A stretch of DNA of 6,244 bases from Dehalococcoidia bacterium. Its GTDB lineage: Bacteria > Chloroflexota > Dehalococcoidia > SZUA-161. Made by a program: the position numbers and the translations under genes. Of the stretch, positions 1-5,917 are shown one piece after another (the first letter of the stretch is position 1; the number at the start of each line of letters is the position of its first letter). The stretch lies in the NCBI GenBank assembly GCA_004376205.1, contig SOKG01000166.1:1-6244 (forward strand), given 5' to 3'. A model generated the notes under the pieces. That model saw nothing but the letters and a program-made list of their open reading frames with translations. It did not search any database and had not been told where the DNA came from.

Positions 1-1
1 T

Positions 2-856
2 GACACGGTGCTGGCCATCGGCTGGGAGCAGAACTCGGAATCCGATACCACAGCAGCGATATCAACATGCTTCGACCCTATTACCGAGAGGGAGTACTCC
101 GCCGGAGCGATAGGCCCTCTGGCGGCACAGTATACGGCGTATATGAGCAAGTACGGCGCGACCGAGGAGGACGCCGCGCTCGTCTCCGTGCGGGATCACA
201 ACAACGCAGCGCTGTACAATCCGTACGCTCACCTTCGCCGGGTCATCACGGTGGAGGAGGTGATGAAATCCCCTTACATATCCTACCCGCTGAAGCTCCT
301 AGATATGTGTCCTCGCAGTGACGGCGCTTGCGCTCTCGTATTTGCCAGCGAGGACAAGGCAAGGAAGGTTTGCGACCGGCCTGCATGGGTACTGGGTGTC
401 GGGGATTGCCATATTCTGGTTCACCTGGCGGATGGAATTGGGCTGCCGAACCTGCCCTCTCTGGAGCGCGCCGCTCGCGAGGCATATGAGATGGCGGGTG
501 TTACCGATCCGTTCAAACAGTTCGACGTGGCGGAACTCTATGTACCTTCATCGACGGCGGGGGTCACCTGGATGGAGGCGCTGGGCTTTTGTGGGGAAGG
601 AGGAGGCCCCGGGCTTATCAGGAGCGGGGTCACTGAAATGGATGGCGTGCTTCCCATCAACCCATCCGGGGGCGTGCTGGCAACAAACCCCATCGGAGCT
701 ACGGGGTTGCTGAGGATAGGGGAAGCTGCTTTGCAGGTGATGGGCAAAGCGGTGAAGAAACAGGTGGATGGTGCGAAGCTAGCTGTAGCTACCGGTTTTG
801 GCGGCTGCTTCTGGTCCGATGTGACAGTAATCAGTTCCCTGACCCATCTGGCTTAG
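2..856 (+). CDS. SCP2-type thiolase-fold protein, partial at 5' end; probable thiolase or aldol lyase
   Basis: The reading frame is open to the left edge, so the GTG at 8 is internal and roughly the first 100 residues are missing, including the loop that carries the nucleophilic cysteine in true thiolases. Family signs are the glycine-rich SDGACALVF stretch, the motif DVAELYVPSS (nt 524-553) followed by EALGFCGEGGG, and NPSGGVLATNPIGATG (nt 659-706), ending in a GFGGCF loop. Family members act on CoA thioesters in the cytoplasm, either cleaving 3-ketoacyl-CoA with CoA or, in Ltp2-like proteins, performing retro-aldol cleavage. Two catalytic signatures are changed. The HDCF/HDAF-type motif is YVPS (Tyr at nt 539-541), and the GHP motif is TNP (Asn at nt 686-688 in place of His). 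That argues against ordinary Claisen thiolysis, though the missing N-terminus prevents a firm decision. The stop is TAG. The DUF35 gene starts 13 bases on and is the usual obligate partner of this subfamily. The fold is confident; the reaction is uncertain. Confidence 0.88.
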   Translation, partial: DTVLAIGWEQNSESDTTAAISTCFDPITEREYSAGAIGPLAAQYTAYMSKYGATEEDAALVSVRDHNNAALYNPYAHLRRVITVEEVMKSPYISYPLKLLDMCPRSDGACALVFASEDKARKVCDRPAWVLGVGDCHILVHLADGIGLPNLPSLERAAREAYEMAGVTDPFKQFDVAELYVPSSTAGVTWMEALGFCGEGGGPGLIRSGVTEMDGVLPINPSGGVLATNPIGATGLLRIGEAALQVMGKAVKKQVDGAKLAVATGFGGCFWSDVTVISSLTHLA

Positions 857-869
857 CGGGGGAAACATC

Positions 870-1376
870 ATGGAGCAAGAGAAGAAGGCTTCAGCGCTGC
901 TCAGCCTGACCTATGTTCCCGATATGCCGTACGACTACCACGCTGGCTTCTACTACAGCAAGTTTCTCAAGGAGCTAAGGGATAACAAGCGCATAATCGG
1001 GGTGAAGTGCCCGGGGTGCCGGAGGGTCTACGTGCCGCCGCGTATCGTATGTCGAGATTGCTTCGTGACTATGGAGGAGTTCACGGAGGTGGGCGACGAG
1101 GGGACGCTGCTCGCCTTCACTGTAACGAACTTCCCCTATACTGATACCACCACAGGGGAGCCCAAGAGGATTCCGTACACGGCAGCATATATCAGACTCG
1201 ACGGTGCTGATTCTAACATTGTGCATTGCCTCGATGAGACGGATGAAAAGAGGATTGCGGCCGGCATGCGCGTGCGGGCGGTATTCAGCGAGGATAGGAC
1301 CGGGGACTACTTCCACGATATCGACCACTTCGCGATTATAGGAAGTGGTGATGTGAAGAGTGCCTCTGGTTCGTAG
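870..1376 (+). CDS. DUF35 zinc-ribbon/OB-fold protein, partner of the upstream thiolase-like protein
   Basis: The 168-residue product has the DUF35 architecture. An N-terminal helical segment (about residues 20-40, YDYHAGFYYSKFLKELRDNK) leads into a rubredoxin-like zinc ribbon with Cys47, Cys50, Cys61 and Cys64 (CPGC, then VPPR, then CRDC). An OB-fold follows (about residues 70-158, starting EVGDEGTLLAFTV). The four cysteines are all present, so zinc binding is likely. DUF35 proteins are not known to be catalytic alone. They bridge or stabilise thiolase-fold partners, as in archaeal thiolase/HMG-CoA synthase complexes, BbsA-BbsB of toluene degradation, and ChsH2-Ltp2 of steroid degradation. 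The ATG at 870 lies 13 bases after the thiolase stop with a modest GGGGGAA ribosome-binding sequence at 858-864, consistent with coupled translation. The last dozen or so residues are low-complexity (GSGDVKSASGS). Family assignment is firm; the partner is inferred from adjacency. Confidence 0.93.
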   Translation: MEQEKKASALLSLTYVPDMPYDYHAGFYYSKFLKELRDNKRIIGVKCPGCRRVYVPPRIVCRDCFVTMEEFTEVGDEGTLLAFTVTNFPYTDTTTGEPKRIPYTAAYIRLDGADSNIVHCLDETDEKRIAAGMRVRAVFSEDRTGDYFHDIDHFAIIGSGDVKSASGS

Positions 1377-1387
1377 ATGATCGAAGC

Positions 1388-1394
1388 AGGAGGG
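1388..1394 (+). promoter_or_regulatory. Extra Shine-Dalgarno-like AGGAGGG upstream of the carboxyltransferase gene
   Basis: A strong AGGAGGG sits 40 bases before the carboxyltransferase ATG, too far to serve it. It is correctly spaced for TTG at 1401 (6 bases) and GTG at 1403 (8 bases). It may serve a very short leader ORF or be a relic of an earlier gene start. Function is not established; only the sequence match is seen. Confidence 0.4.
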
Positions 1395-1402
1395 TAGGAT
1401 TT

Positions 1403-1450
1403 GTGTTTCTCATCAAGGTTAGAGGAGGTAGAAAATGGGTGATAGGATGA
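1403..1450 (+). other. Possible 15-codon leader ORF overlapping the carboxyltransferase start
   Basis: Reading from GTG 1403 gives the 15-residue peptide (M/V)FLIKVRGGRKWVIG, ending at TGA 1448-1450. That stop overlaps the carboxyltransferase's second in-frame ATG (1447-1449) as ATGA, a classic coupling arrangement. The ORF is preceded at 8-base spacing by AGGAGGG. An alternative start at TTG 1401 in another frame yields 13 codons ending at 1442. No homology is recognisable, and so short an ORF may arise by chance. It contains the carboxyltransferase's own Shine-Dalgarno, so translating it would interact with initiation there. Confidence 0.22.
1423..1428 (+). promoter_or_regulatory. Shine-Dalgarno AGGAGG for the carboxyltransferase gene
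   Basis: AGGAGG lies 6 bases before ATG 1435 and supports that start over ATG 1447, which would be 18 bases away. The extra four residues (MGDR) do not affect the domain, so the two starts cannot be separated by homology alone. Confidence 0.7.
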
Positions 1451-3006
1451 AAGAGGAGGTTGAGAAGCTTTGGGGCCTCCGTGGGGAAATCGAGAAGATG
1501 GGTGGGGAGAAGGCCGTCAACCGGCAGCATGAGAAGGGGAAACTGACCGCCCGTGAGAGGCTTGACCTTCTCTTTGAAAAGGGGACCTTCGTCGAACTGG
1601 GAATGCTTGGCAACGAGGAGGGTGCCACTGAGCTTGTCCCGGCTGACGGGGTTATCACTGGATACGGTAAGATAGATGACGGAGTCACCGTGAGAGATGC
1701 GGCAGTCGCTGCCTACGATTTCACAGTAAAAGGCGGCTCCATGGGAGTGATCAGCGAGTTCAAGGTGACCAGAATAAGAGAGACTGCTCTTAAGCATGGA
1801 ATACCATTGATATGGCTGGTGGATTCTGGGGGTGCCCGCTTGGGCAGCGGGGGATTCACTATGGAAAGGATACCCTTCTTTGCCGATACAGGTTACCTGT
1901 TCAAGGAAGAAGCGCTGATGTCCGGCGTGATTCCCTTGGTTGCGGCTATGATGGGCCCTGGCTATGCCGGCACTGCCTATATCCCCGGTCTCTCCGATTT
2001 CGTGCCCATGGTGAAGCGAAAGTCCGCGATGGGTCTGGGCGGACCGTCCTTGGTCAGGATGATGATAGGGGAGGACCTGACGGACGACCAGCTTGGAGGT
2101 TCGCGGGTTCACTGTGAGACGAGCGGCTGCGGTGACCTGGAGGTAGATTCGGATGAGGAATGCATCAAGGCGATAAAAGGGTATCTATCTTTCTTTCCTC
2201 AGAACTGCGATCAGAAACCGCCGCGTGCGCAGTGGCCGGGAGATCCCACGGCTTTGATCGATGACGGCATACTTGATGTCATTCCCGATAGTTCTTCGGA
2301 AGTGTTCGATATGCACAGTCTCATAGACTACATTGTGGATGGCGGACACTTCTTCGAGATCAAGCCCAGATGGGCCAGGAACATCATCGTAGGTCTGGGA
2401 AGGGTGGCCGGATACCCGGTGGGGATTATCGCAAATAACCCCTCGTTTTTGGGCGGCATCCTCGATGTAGATGCCGCTGACAAAGCCACCCGGCATATCT
2501 GGCTCTGCGATGCCTTCAATATCCCGCTCCTATTCCTCTCCGATGTCCCCGGCTTCATGGTGGGGTCCAGGGCGGAGAAGGCGGGCATTATCAGACACGG
2601 CGCTAAGATGGTTCACGCCGTAGCCGAAGCTACCGTTCCCAAGCTTACCGTGGTTGTCAGAAAATCATACGGGGCAGGATACTATGCCATGTGCGGCCGG
2701 GCCTTTGACCCCGACCTGCTGGTTGCCTATCCCGGTGCCGAGATCGCGGTAATGGGTGCGGAAGGCATGGTGTCCATCGTAGCAAGGAAGCAATTGGAGG
2801 TTGCTGAGAACCCCGGTGAGATGGTGGAGCAGCTTGCCCAGGAAGTAAGGCCACACATTACTATCGACAAGACGGCCAGGCTTGGCCTGGTGGACGACGT
2901 CATCGACCCCAGGGAGACCAGGAAAGTCCTGTTTGCCGCCCTCGAGCGTACCAAGGACAAGAAGATCTTCCGGCATCCCAGGAAGCACGGTGTCTACCCC
3001 GTATAG
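1435..3006 (+). CDS. Biotin-dependent acyl-CoA carboxylase, carboxyltransferase (beta) subunit
   Basis: The 523-residue protein is a full-length carboxyltransferase of the propionyl-/methylcrotonyl-CoA carboxylase beta type, with two crotonase-like halves. It moves the carboxyl group from carboxybiotin onto an acyl-CoA. Family landmarks are GKLTARERLDLLFEKGTF (residues 35-52) near the N-terminus, the VDSGGARLGSGG loop (129-140) that forms the N-domain oxyanion hole, and RKSYGAGYYAMCGRAFDPD (409-427) with GAEIAVMGAEGM (434-445) forming the C-domain site. The C-terminus (RKHGVYPV) is intact. No biotin carboxylase, biotin carrier or membrane decarboxylase subunit lies in the window, so the partner must be encoded elsewhere or outside the edges. 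Related alpha subunits of Na+-pumping decarboxylases (MmdA type) share this fold and are the main alternative. Position between a thiolase module and a crotonase suggests a catabolic acyl-CoA carboxylase. The substrate is unknown. Confidence 0.93.
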   Translation: MGDRMKEEVEKLWGLRGEIEKMGGEKAVNRQHEKGKLTARERLDLLFEKGTFVELGMLGNEEGATELVPADGVITGYGKIDDGVTVRDAAVAAYDFTVKGGSMGVISEFKVTRIRETALKHGIPLIWLVDSGGARLGSGGFTMERIPFFADTGYLFKEEALMSGVIPLVAAMMGPGYAGTAYIPGLSDFVPMVKRKSAMGLGGPSLVRMMIGEDLTDDQLGGSRVHCETSGCGDLEVDSDEECIKAIKGYLSFFPQNCDQKPPRAQWPGDPTALIDDGILDVIPDSSSEVFDMHSLIDYIVDGGHFFEIKPRWARNIIVGLGRVAGYPVGIIANNPSFLGGILDVDAADKATRHIWLCDAFNIPLLFLSDVPGFMVGSRAEKAGIIRHGAKMVHAVAEATVPKLTVVVRKSYGAGYYAMCGRAFDPDLLVAYPGAEIAVMGAEGMVSIVARKQLEVAENPGEMVEQLAQEVRPHITIDKTARLGLVDDVIDPRETRKVLFAALERTKDKKIFRHPRKHGVYPV

Positions 3007-3010
3007 GAGG
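3005..3010 (+). promoter_or_regulatory. Shine-Dalgarno AGGAGG overlapping the carboxyltransferase stop; sets the crotonase start
   Basis: AGGAGG overlaps the TAG stop at 3004-3006 and sits 6 bases before ATG 3017. It therefore fixes the start of the next gene at 3017, even though the frame is open further upstream (to 2882) inside the carboxyltransferase gene. The overlap suggests termination-reinitiation coupling. Confidence 0.75.
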
Positions 3011-3016
3011 TCTCGG

Positions 3017-3802
3017 ATGTATCAGGCGATAACAGTAGAGGCAAAGGACAAAGTGGGCAGGATTACCCTATCCCGTGAGGAGAAGAGAAACGCAATCTCG
3101 CCGACCATGATGAATGAGCTGCTGGATGCGTTCGAGAGATACGACGACGACCCGAGTGTAGCGGCGATCGTGCTAACAGGGGCCGGCGAGAAAGTCTTCT
3201 GCTCCGGTGCTGACATCGGCGAGTTCTTGGCCGCCGGGGCGAGCTTCATAGAGCGGCATGAGGAGCAGAGGAAGTTTGCCCAACTCTTCAAGGTGATCAT
3301 CGGCCTGAAGAAACCCATGGTGGGCCGGATAAACGGTCACGCGATGGGCGGTGGGCTTGGCTTGGCAGCTGCTTGTGACATAGTCATCGCCGCCGAGGAC
3401 TGCAAGTTCGGGACACCGGAAATAAACGTTGGGCTCTTCCCATACGTGATTATGGCAACTCTGCTCCGGGTTACTTCCGCTCCCAAGCGACTCCTGGAGA
3501 TGATGCTAACCGGGGGAAGGATTGATGCCCAGGAGGCAATGCAGCTCGGTCTGGTGAATCACGTTGTGCCCAGAGACCAACTCGATGTCAAAGTTGACGA
3601 AATCGCGCAGGGGCTCGCCAAGAAGAGCCCAGCCACCCTCAGACTTGGTAGAAGGGCCTTTTACACCATGCGGGACATGGAGTACGAGAAGGCGCTGGAG
3701 TACCTGTCGTCGATGCTGGCGATCAATACGCAGGCTGAAGACGTGGCTGAGGGTATCGCAGCTTTCCTGGAAAAACGTGACCCAGTCTGGAAGGGAAAAT
3801 AG
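3017..3802 (+). CDS. Enoyl-CoA hydratase/isomerase family protein (crotonase superfamily)
   Basis: The product is 261 residues, normal for a monofunctional crotonase. The ATG at 3017 is chosen because the Shine-Dalgarno precedes it and the protein there begins with the usual first beta strand (QAITVEAKDKVGRITLSRE); a longer upstream extension would be carboxyltransferase sequence read in another frame. Seen motifs are CSGAD (62-66) for the first oxyanion-hole strand, NGHAMGGGLGLAAACD (106-121) for the second, and FGTPEINVG (131-139) with Glu135 matching the second catalytic glutamate of rat crotonase (Glu164). The first catalytic glutamate (Glu144 in rat, in GGGCE) is replaced by Gly115. One-glutamate members include enoyl-CoA isomerases and other non-hydratase crotonases, so hydratase activity should not be assumed. 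The gene lies 10 bases after the carboxyltransferase and 15 before BKACE. The superfamily is certain; the reaction is not. Confidence 0.93.
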   Translation: MYQAITVEAKDKVGRITLSREEKRNAISPTMMNELLDAFERYDDDPSVAAIVLTGAGEKVFCSGADIGEFLAAGASFIERHEEQRKFAQLFKVIIGLKKPMVGRINGHAMGGGLGLAAACDIVIAAEDCKFGTPEINVGLFPYVIMATLLRVTSAPKRLLEMMLTGGRIDAQEAMQLGLVNHVVPRDQLDVKVDEIAQGLAKKSPATLRLGRRAFYTMRDMEYEKALEYLSSMLAINTQAEDVAEGIAAFLEKRDPVWKGK

Positions 3803-3806
3803 CGAG

Positions 3807-3812
3807 AAGGAG
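3807..3812 (+). promoter_or_regulatory. Shine-Dalgarno AAGGAG for the BKACE gene
   Basis: AAGGAG lies 5 bases before ATG 3818 in the 15-base gap after the crotonase stop, supporting that start. Confidence 0.65.
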
Positions 3813-3817
3813 TATCT

Positions 3818-4675
3818 ATGGGCATAGAGGACAAGGTAGTAATAACGGCTGCCCTAACCGGAGTCGCGGCCAACAGGGACCAATGCAGGTGGATTCCCTA
3901 TACCCCTCAGGAGATAGCTGGGGAAGCTCTGGCTTGCTACAATGCCGGAGCTTCTGTGGTTCATATTCATGCCAGGGAGAATGACGGCAGCCCATCGTGG
4001 AGGGTGGAGGTTTTCCGGGAGATCATGGAGGAGGTCAGGAAGCGGTGCCCCATCATAATCAACTTCTCCACCGGGGCAGTATTCGTAGAGAGAGACGCTA
4101 GAATCGCCCATATTCAGGAGTTGAAACCGGAGATTGCGGCACTGAATATGGGGACAATGAACTACGCCAAGTACAGCCCGAAACGAAAGAATTTCGTGTT
4201 CTCCGTTGTTTTTCATAATCCGTTCGACGACATCATGTTCTTCCTGGACACCATGAACAAGAACGGCATAAAGCCTGAGTGTGAGTGCTTCGACCTGGGG
4301 CACCTGGAGAGCATATTCCCCCTTATGGATATGGGCCTGCTTAGCAATTTTCAGGTGAGCTTGATAATGGGTGTAGTGGGGGGAATGGCGGCCACCGCCA
4401 GGAATCTGGCCCATGTGGCCAGTCTGGTTCCACCCGGGGTGGCTTGGGAGGTGATCGGCATCAGTCAGGAGCAATGGCTTCTGGTAGCCACGGCGCTGGC
4501 CCTGGGCGGGAATGTCAGGGTTGGCCTGGAAGACAACTTCTATCTGTCGCCGGGGGAGATGGCGCAGGGAAATGGCCTGCTGGTGGAGAAGGCGGTGCGA
4601 ATGACGCGGGACATCGGTAGGGAGCCGGCAACAGTGGAAGAGGCCAGGGCCATCTTGAAAGTGCGCGAGATCTGA
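3818..4675 (+). CDS. BKACE (DUF849) beta-keto acid cleavage enzyme
   Basis: The 285-residue protein matches the DUF849/BKACE family of TIM-barrel, zinc-dependent enzymes. These condense a beta-keto acid with acetyl-CoA and cleave it to acetoacetate plus a new acyl-CoA; the founder, Kce, acts on 3-keto-5-aminohexanoate in lysine fermentation. The first strand is VVITAALTG (7-15), then YTPQEIAGEALACYNAGA, then the metal motif VHIHAR with His49 and His51. NFSTG (82-86) supplies a serine (Ser84) like Kce Ser82. NVRVGLEDN (232-240) gives Arg234, Glu238 and Asp239, matching the Arg226/Glu230/Asp231 set I recall for Kce with a constant shift of eight. The metal and general catalytic residues therefore look intact. 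An equivalent of Kce Glu14 is not evident after the TG at 14-15. Substrate specificity cannot be read. Its neighbours are all CoA enzymes, with no lysine-fermentation or carnitine genes, so the substrate is probably a keto acid made by this operon. Confidence 0.93.
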   Translation: MGIEDKVVITAALTGVAANRDQCRWIPYTPQEIAGEALACYNAGASVVHIHARENDGSPSWRVEVFREIMEEVRKRCPIIINFSTGAVFVERDARIAHIQELKPEIAALNMGTMNYAKYSPKRKNFVFSVVFHNPFDDIMFFLDTMNKNGIKPECECFDLGHLESIFPLMDMGLLSNFQVSLIMGVVGGMAATARNLAHVASLVPPGVAWEVIGISQEQWLLVATALALGGNVRVGLEDNFYLSPGEMAQGNGLLVEKAVRMTRDIGREPATVEEARAILKVREI

Positions 4676-4687
4676 CGAAGTTGCGGG

Positions 4688-4694
4688 AAAGGAG
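4688..4694 (+). promoter_or_regulatory. Shine-Dalgarno AAAGGAG for the first acyl-CoA dehydrogenase
   Basis: AAAGGAG lies 7 bases before ATG 4702 in the 26-base gap after the BKACE stop and supports that start. Confidence 0.65.
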
Positions 4695-4701
4695 ATAGGG
4701 C

Positions 4702-5895
4702 ATGGACTTCGCATTTACCCCTGAGGAGGAGGCCTTCCGCCAGGAGGTTCGCCAGTGGCTGAAGAAGGAGATACCGCCGAGATGGATTGAGCTCGATGCC
4801 GGGTTGTGGGAGGAGACCGAGGAGTCCTGGGCGCTTTCCCGCGAGTTCCAGCGCAAATTGAGCCAGAAGGGCTGGCTGGCCCCAGCGTACCCTAAGGAAT
4901 ATGGTGGCTCGGAAATGAGCCACATGCGAAGGCTCATACTTTCCGAGGAGTTGAACTACAATAGGGCGCCGGTAAGCATTGAGGTCGAGATCTCGGTGAA
5001 CTGGGTGGGGCCCGCTATCATGCTGTTTGGCACCGAGGAGCAGAAGAAGAAGTACGTTACCGAGGTGGCGAAGGGCGAATCGATCTTCTGTCTGGGGTAC
5101 AGTGAGCCCAATGCCGGGTCCGACCTTGCCTCGCTGCAAACTCGCGCTGTAGAGGATGGCGACGGATACGTTATCAATGGCCAGAAGAGTTGGTGCAGCT
5201 ACGCCCACTATGCTAATTATTGCTGGCTTGGCGCCAGGACCGACCCTGATGTCCCCAAACACAAGGGAATCAGCATGTTTATAGTCGATATGAAGACCCC
5301 GGGGATCACCGTGCGTCCCCTGATAAACATACTGGACTGCCACTCTTTCAATGAAGTCTTCTTTGACGATGTGCGCATCCCCAAGGAGAGCCTGGTAGGT
5401 GAGAAAAACAATGGCTGGTACCAACTGGTGATGGCCCTGGACTTCGAACGCTCCCTGATCGGCACCGCCGCGGCGAACCAGCGATTCATCGAGGAATTGC
5501 TTCAGCACGCCAAGGAAGCCGATCGTGGCGGCGCGAGGCTCGCCGATGACCCGCTGATAAAGGATGAACTGGCGGAAATTGCCGTTGAGAACGAGGTACT
5601 GCGCATGATGTGCTACCGCATCGCCTGGATGTACAGCAAGAATCTCCATCCCAGCTACGAATCATCGATGTCGCTGTTGTTCTGCAGCGAGTTGCTGCGA
5701 CGTTTGGCCAATGTAGGGATGCGCGTTCTGGGACCTTACGGGCAACTGGACATGGACTCCAAATGGGCTGTCCTCAATGCGAGGATAATGCGGGCCTATT
5801 TGAGCGCGCTCTCTATAGGCGTTGGCGGTGGCTCCAACGAGATTCAACGCAACATCGTCGCAATGAGGGGACTGGGGCTGCCCCGGCAGCAGTAA
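4702..5895 (+). CDS. Acyl-CoA dehydrogenase, FadE-type, with glutamate in the IVD/LCAD position
   Basis: The 397-residue protein has the complete acyl-CoA dehydrogenase layout: N-terminal helical domain (1 to about 125), beta domain with GYSEPNAGSD (132-141) and KSWCS (162-166) contacting substrate and flavin, then the C-terminal helical domain. It would oxidise an acyl-CoA at alpha-beta using FAD and pass electrons to ETF. The catalytic base is probably Glu249 in LDFERS (246-251), the position used by isovaleryl- and long-chain dehydrogenases. At the medium-chain enzyme's position the sequence is VGGGSNEIQR (374-383), with Gly376 where that Glu would be. Sequence style resembles actinobacterial steroid side-chain FadE proteins, which act as heteromeric pairs, and a paralogue starts 22 bases downstream. 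The start follows a good Shine-Dalgarno, and MDFAFTPEEEAF is a standard family N-terminus. Enzyme class is firm; a preference for branched or bulky substrates is inference. Confidence 0.95.
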   Translation: MDFAFTPEEEAFRQEVRQWLKKEIPPRWIELDAGLWEETEESWALSREFQRKLSQKGWLAPAYPKEYGGSEMSHMRRLILSEELNYNRAPVSIEVEISVNWVGPAIMLFGTEEQKKKYVTEVAKGESIFCLGYSEPNAGSDLASLQTRAVEDGDGYVINGQKSWCSYAHYANYCWLGARTDPDVPKHKGISMFIVDMKTPGITVRPLINILDCHSFNEVFFDDVRIPKESLVGEKNNGWYQLVMALDFERSLIGTAAANQRFIEELLQHAKEADRGGARLADDPLIKDELAEIAVENEVLRMMCYRIAWMYSKNLHPSYESSMSLLFCSELLRRLANVGMRVLGPYGQLDMDSKWAVLNARIMRAYLSALSIGVGGGSNEIQRNIVAMRGLGLPRQQ

Positions 5896-5917
5896 TCCTT
5901 AGGACGCCAGTGAGAGC

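Noticed and set aside
8..10. GTG at 8 as the thiolase start
   Set aside because: The frame is open to the left edge and the protein there is already mid-domain, so the gene is truncated by the window.
1336..2112. 258-codon - strand frame opposite the DUF35 end and carboxyltransferase start
   Set aside because: Also in codon-on-codon antisense phase with the carboxyltransferase and without recognisable domains.
2882..3016. Upstream extension of the crotonase frame by 45 codons
   Set aside because: It overlaps the carboxyltransferase coding sequence in another frame and has no family resemblance. The Shine-Dalgarno at 3005-3010 and the normal crotonase N-terminus fix the start at 3017.
4676..4701. 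Possible terminator or promoter in the gap between BKACE and the first dehydrogenase
   Set aside because: The 26 bases hold only a Shine-Dalgarno. I found no stem-loop with a T-run and no convincing -35/-10 pair there or in the other gaps.
3854..4714. 286-codon - strand frame opposite BKACE
   Set aside because: Same in-phase antisense geometry; the translation looks like low-complexity His/Pro-rich shadow sequence, and the + strand BKACE is well supported.
4540..5649. 369-codon open frame on the - strand opposite BKACE end and the first dehydrogenase
   Set aside because: It lies exactly codon-on-codon antisense to the dehydrogenase, where an open frame only requires that TTA, CTA and TCA codons be absent. 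Its protein has no recognisable family, while the + strand encodes a complete dehydrogenase.
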